A stretch of 43,059 nt of DNA. Origin: Streptomyces spongiae. Its GTDB lineage: Bacteria > Actinomycetota > Actinomycetes > Streptomycetales > Streptomycetaceae. The notes beneath the pieces are model-generated. The model was not told the origin of the DNA. It did not search any database and worked only from the letters and a program-made list of their open reading frames with translations. Location: assembly GCF_009377185.1 (NCBI RefSeq), contig NZ_VJZC01000026.1, forward strand, positions 1 to 43,059, in the 5' to 3' direction. Numbering within the stretch: the stretch's first letter is position 1; each line of letters begins with the position of its first letter. Both the position numbers and the translations under genes were made by a program. Shown here piece after piece: positions 39,905 to 43,059 of the stretch.

Positions 39905-40723
39905 ATGACTGCAGCAAACCGCCCGGTGGCACTCGTGACAGGTGCGTCCACCGGTATCGGCAAGGAGGCCGCCCTGGCGCTCGCCGCGGCGGGTTTCGAG
40001 ACGGTGGGAACCAGCCGGAAGACGTCGGGAGCCGACCGTCGTGACGGCGTGACGTTCCTCGCGCTCGACGTGGGCGACGACGATTCGGTCGCTGCCGCGG
40101 TCGGGCAGGTGATCGAGCGGTTCGGGCGGATCGACGTCCTGGTCAACAACGCGGGCATCGGCTCCTCGGGCGCGTGGGAGGAAAACTCTCTCGCGCAGGC
40201 TGAGCGCCTCTTCAACACCAACGTCTTCGGTGTGATGCGCATGACCAAGGCCGTTCTCCCGCACATGCGCGCCCAGGGAAGCGGGCGCGTCATCAATATC
40301 TCGTCCGTCCTCGGGTTCCTCCCCGCGCCCTACATGGCCAACTATTCGGCGTCCAAGCACGCGCTCGAGGGGTACACCGAGTCCCTGGACCACGAGATCC
40401 GCGAGCACGGGGTCCGGGCCCTTATCGTCCAGCCGGGCGGTACCAAATCCGCGTTCGAGGCGAACACCGTCGCACCCGACATGCCCATGGACATCTATGC
40501 GGAGCAGCGGCGTATCGCCGACAAGGTGGCGGTGGCGGTCAACGAGGAGGGCGACGACCCCGCCATCGTCGCGAAGGTGATCGTCGCGGCCGCCACCGAC
40601 TCCAAGCCGAAGGTGCGGTACACCGCCGGCCGGCAAGCCCGGCTCGTCAGCGCGGCGCACCGTATCCTTCCCGCCGGGGTCTTCGACGGACAGATCCGCA
40701 AGAGCAACAAGCTCCCTGGCTGA
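39905..40723 (+). CDS. Short-chain dehydrogenase/reductase, copy 2
   Basis: 272 residues from ATG at 39905, preceded by GGGAGCTCGTG just as in copy 1. TGASTGIG cofactor motif at about 12-19, VLVNNAGIG, INISSVLG and catalytic YSASKHALEG. It aligns with copy 1 over its full length, including KPKVRYTAG and the end IRKSNKLPG. Substrate-loop residues differ (LIVQPGGTKSAFEANTVAPD against LLVQPAYTKTSFDTNAAQPD), so substrates may differ. The frame is open 122 codons further upstream, but that part runs through a promoter and a remnant. Confidence 0.93.
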   Translation: MTAANRPVALVTGASTGIGKEAALALAAAGFETVGTSRKTSGADRRDGVTFLALDVGDDDSVAAAVGQVIERFGRIDVLVNNAGIGSSGAWEENSLAQAERLFNTNVFGVMRMTKAVLPHMRAQGSGRVINISSVLGFLPAPYMANYSASKHALEGYTESLDHEIREHGVRALIVQPGGTKSAFEANTVAPDMPMDIYAEQRRIADKVAVAVNEEGDDPAIVAKVIVAAATDSKPKVRYTAGRQARLVSAAHRILPAGVFDGQIRKSNKLPG

Positions 40724-41380
40724 GATCTGCAGACAGTGAACCGCTCCGATATCGGTGGAGGCTGCGGACTACTCCGAGGTGGGTGGGTGGAGCCGAGTAG
40801 CCGTGGACGCCGCCAGGGACCGCATGGTCGGGCACTGAGCGGCTTCGTGCACATGGCGGCGGACGAGCGGATCGGCGCCCTGTGTCTCGCGAAGAACTTC
40901 GACCAGGACCACCCCGATCTGTTCGTCGCACGCGAGCGGCTGATGGAACTGGTCGGGCAAATGATGTGGAGTCCGGCGATCTGATGGTCGCCGTCCGCCA
41001 GCTCACCCGGCCGCTGCCAGGCACCGAGTGCGAGGGCATCGACCGCTTTGTGCACCGTCATCTGCAGATGTTCCTGGACGGTCTGCGGGCACCCACCCGC
41101 TCCGTACTGCCCGGATCGGCCGTGACCGTGGAGGACATGCGACGAGCGTGACTGAGCCGGTCGGTCAGGTCGATATCGAATAGTTCGGCGCTCGGCACCG
41201 GTCAGTAGTCGTAACCAGTAACCACCTCGTACAACGCTTTCGGCCGTCGACGATGACCAGCCGTCCCTGCCCCTGTCTCGATGCCCCGACGTCTCGCTGC
41301 CTCGTTCTTCATCTCCAGCTTTGTCTGTCTGAACTTCTCTCATCGTCTTTTCGCTGCGAAGTCCCGAAGTGAGTATCCCC
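40724..41380. other. Stretch with a TetR remnant and the transporter leader
   Basis: Apart from the TetR tail (40850-41151), the part 41258-41358 just upstream of the transporter is strikingly pyrimidine-rich on the plus strand (for example CGTTCTTCATCTCC, TTCTCTCATCGTCTTTTCGC). No convincing promoter boxes were located. Confidence 0.4.
40850..41151 (+). pseudogene. Probable TetR-family regulator remnant (C-terminal part)
   Basis: One frame reads DHPDLFVARERLMELVGQMM and stops at 40983. The neighbouring frame takes over with LMVAVRQLTRPLPGTECEGI, DRFVHRHLQMFLDGLRAPTR and SVLPGSAVTVEDMRRA, ending at 41151. The second part resembles the tail of actinobacterial TetR proteins that neighbour drug transporters. 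No HTH part is found, and a frameshift near 40970 is needed to join the two. Confidence 0.5.
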
Positions 41381-42913
41381 ATGTCTGAAACAGCTCAGGC
41401 CACCGCCAAGGCGGCAGCCGACTCCCATTCCAACCGCTGGAAAGCGCTCACCTTCATCGCGCTTGCCCAGCTGATGGTCGTGCTGGACGCGACCATCGTG
41501 AACATCGCGTTGCCGTCCGCCCAGCAGGACCTGGGCATATCCGACGGCAACCGCCAGTGGGTCATCACGGCGTACGCCCTGGCCTTCGGTGGTCTGCTGC
41601 TCTTCGGCGGCCGTATCGCGGATCTCTGGGGCCGCAAGCGCACCTTCGTCGCCGGTCTGATCGGCTTCGCCGCCGCGTCCGCCCTCGGCGGCGCGGCCAC
41701 GAACGAGGCGACGATGCTCGGCGCCCGTGCCCTCCAGGGTGCCTTCGGCGCGCTGCTCGCGCCCGCCGCGCTCTCCCTGCTCGCCGTGACGTTCACGGAA
41801 CCCAAGGAGCGCGCCAAGGCGTTCGGCATCTACGGCGCGATCGCCGGTGGCGGCGGCGCCGTCGGCTTCATCCTCGGCGGCGTCCTCACCGAGTACATGG
41901 ACTGGCGCTGGACGTTCTTCGTGAACATCCCGTTCGCGGTCATCGCGGCCGCGGGCGCGTACTTCGTCATCCGTGAGCCGGCCGGTGGCCGCAACCGCTC
42001 GCCGCTCGACATCCCGGGCGTCGCCCTGTCCATCCTCGGTCTGGTCACGCTGGTCTACGCCTTCACCCGCGCCGAGTCCGACGGCTGGGGCGACTCCACG
42101 ACGGTCGGCCTGTTCGTCACCTCGGTCGTGCTGCTCGCCGCGTTCGTCTTCACTGAGTCCAAGGTCAGGGCCCCGCTGCTGCCGCTGCGCGTCATCACCG
42201 AGCGCAACCGCGGAGGCGTCTACCTCTCCCTCGGCCTCGCGATCATCGCGTTGTTCGGACTGTTCCTCTTCCTGACCTACTACATGCAGCTCGTGAAGGG
42301 CTACTCGCCGGTCAAGACCGGCCTCGCCTTCCTGCCGCTGATCGGCGGCCTGATGGTGGGCTCCACGCAGATCGGCACCCGCCTGATAACCCGGGTTCCC
42401 CCGCGCCTGCTGATGGCTCCGGGCTTCCTGGTCGCCGGGATCGGTATGTTCTTCCTCACCCGGCTGGAGATCGACACCTCGTACGCCGGTGTCATCCTGC
42501 CGGGGCTGGCGCTGCTCGGCCTCGGCATGGGTACGGCGTTCATGCCCGCCCTCTCCCTGTCCACGCACGGTGTCGAGCCGCGTGACTCCGGTGTCGCCTC
42601 CGCGATGGTCAACACCTCGCAGCAGGTGGGCGGCGCGATCGGTACGGCCCTGCTGAACACGATCGCCGCCTCCGCGACGACCTCGTACATCAAGGACCAC
42701 ATCGCCGGCGCCGGCTCCAGGACCCAGCAGCAGCTGGTCCAGCTGGAGGGCCAGGTGCACGGGTACACCAACGCGATCTGGTTCGCCGTCGGCATCCTCG
42801 TGCTCGCCGCGACGATCGCCTTCACCTTCATCAACACCGGCAAGCCGGAAGTCGGTCCGGCCTCCGGCGAGGGTGCCGAGGACGAGATGAAGATCCCGGT
42901 GATCGCCCACTGA
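41381..42913 (+). CDS. DHA2-family (EmrB/QacA-type) MFS drug-efflux transporter
   Basis: 510 residues from ATG at 41381; an in-frame GTG at 41369 is possible, and GAAGTGAG is spaced 7 bp from the ATG. Fourteen membrane segments can be counted. Family motifs: motif D1 LMVVLDATIVNIALPSAQQD, motif A GGRIADLWGRKRTF, and motif C-like AIAGGGGAVGFILGGVLTEY with WRWTFFVNIPFA. It exports hydrophobic compounds by proton antiport. Codon use is strongly GC3-rich and regular, in contrast to the debris to its left. A TetR remnant precedes it. Confidence 0.95.
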   Translation: MSETAQATAKAAADSHSNRWKALTFIALAQLMVVLDATIVNIALPSAQQDLGISDGNRQWVITAYALAFGGLLLFGGRIADLWGRKRTFVAGLIGFAAASALGGAATNEATMLGARALQGAFGALLAPAALSLLAVTFTEPKERAKAFGIYGAIAGGGGAVGFILGGVLTEYMDWRWTFFVNIPFAVIAAAGAYFVIREPAGGRNRSPLDIPGVALSILGLVTLVYAFTRAESDGWGDSTTVGLFVTSVVLLAAFVFTESKVRAPLLPLRVITERNRGGVYLSLGLAIIALFGLFLFLTYYMQLVKGYSPVKTGLAFLPLIGGLMVGSTQIGTRLITRVPPRLLMAPGFLVAGIGMFFLTRLEIDTSYAGVILPGLALLGLGMGTAFMPALSLSTHGVEPRDSGVASAMVNTSQQVGGAIGTALLNTIAASATTSYIKDHIAGAGSRTQQQLVQLEGQVHGYTNAIWFAVGILVLAATIAFTFINTGKPEVGPASGEGAEDEMKIPVIAH

Positions 42914-42915
42914 CG

Positions 42916-42987
42916 GCCCGTACACCGGGTACGCCCGGTACGTCGGGTACTGCGATCACTGCGATCACTTCGGGTACTTCGTGTACG
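42916..42987. repeat. 9-bp tandem repeats after the transporter
   Basis: Eight units: CCCGTACAC, CCGGGTACG, CCCGGTACG, TCGGGTACT, GCGATCACT, GCGATCACT, TCGGGTACT, TCGTGTACG. They start 3 bp after the stop codon. Confidence 0.75.
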
Positions 42988-43018
42988 GCGCGGGGTGGGG
43001 ACGCCTCGCCGTACACGA
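42979..43018. repeat. Inverted repeat downstream of the transporter
   Basis: TCGTGTACGGCG (42979-42990) pairs perfectly with CGCCGTACACGA (43007-43018), loop 16 nt. Without a T-run it is more likely an RNA hairpin or processing site than a full terminator. Confidence 0.6.
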
Positions 43019-43028
43019 TGCAGGGTCA

Positions 43029-43059
43029 GCCCCGGCTCCGAGAGCGACGGAGCCGGGGC
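43029..43059 (+). terminator. Intrinsic terminator at the right edge
   Basis: GCCCCGGCTCCG (43029-43040), loop AGAGCGA, CGGAGCCGGGGC (43048-43059): a perfect 12-bp stem. Whether a T-run follows is outside the window. Confidence 0.75.

Noticed and set aside
39539..40723. 394-residue SDR with a long N-terminal extension
   Set aside because: The extra 122 codons run through a glycohydrolase scrap, promoter boxes and operator; the start at 39905 has the same ribosome site as the paralogue.
41309..42925. 538-codon minus-strand open frame opposite the MFS transporter
   Set aside because: Asp/Glu/Gly/Arg-rich antisense shadow with no family features.
42916..42987. Short tandem repeats considered as a CRISPR array
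   Set aside because: Units are only 9 bp and contiguous, with no spacers and no cas genes.

Overview
The window is about 70% GC by eye, with G/C-ending codons, frequent GTG starts and many overlapping gene pairs. Every recognisable family is common in actinomycetes, so the source is almost certainly a Streptomyces or close relative. No rRNA, intact tRNA, CRISPR array, intact insertion sequence or phage structural gene was seen.

Left part (1-17.2 kb): dense, well-formed operons. (a) 1-4.8 kb: a leftward set of XRE regulator, ImmA-like metallopeptidase, seven-TM MAB_1171c-type protein and FAD monooxygenase (cut by the window edge). It faces a stand-alone MmyB-type ligand-binding protein across a shared region holding a 20-bp palindrome and a good promoter; an intrinsic terminator ends this block. 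(b) 4.9-10.5 kb: a six-gene rightward operon for hydroxyproline breakdown: three-subunit D-hydroxyproline dehydrogenase, DapA-family deaminase, hydroxyproline epimerase and a GntR/FCD regulator. (c) 10.5-17.2 kb: a leftward SsuABC/TauABC-type importer (binding protein, two permeases, ATPase), a divergent IclR regulator with strong operator repeats, and a Rieske oxygenase/reductase pair of the VanA/VanB type with a 71-residue Gln-Pro-Gly-rich protein translationally coupled between them.

Middle and right (17.2-41.4 kb): an accessory-looking region in which intact genes alternate with long stretches of wreckage. Intact genes: acyl-CoA ligase, DoxX, type-B carboxylesterase, TetR, exported beta-propeller protein, SDR, enoyl-CoA hydratase-like protein, large LuxR (LAL) regulator, quinone-oxidoreductase-type MDR, second TetR, GtrA, GlxA-type AraC regulator and second SDR. 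Remnants: CocE/NonD hydrolase in scrambled pieces, SDR tips, an amidase tail, a carboxylesterase tail, IS701-, IS21- and ISL3-type transposition genes, an ADP-ribosylglycohydrolase tip and a TetR tail. The two TetR and two SDR genes are paralogous, and the two SDR genes keep an almost identical promoter plus an 18-bp operator-like palindrome. Its core, TACGTTCGTA, also sits inside an orphan promoter near 19 kb. The MDR gene and the GlxA-type regulator each carry one copy of a 31-bp element, in opposite orientations 4.9 kb apart.

Right end (41.4-43.1 kb): a DHA2-family drug-efflux transporter, followed by 9-bp tandem repeats, a hairpin and an intrinsic terminator at the very edge.

The most promising leads are the multi-site TetR/SDR regulon, the inverted GlxA/MDR element, the small coupled protein between the oxygenase and reductase, and the XRE/ImmA/membrane/monooxygenase/MmyB module. 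All functions are read from motifs by eye; no database search was possible.
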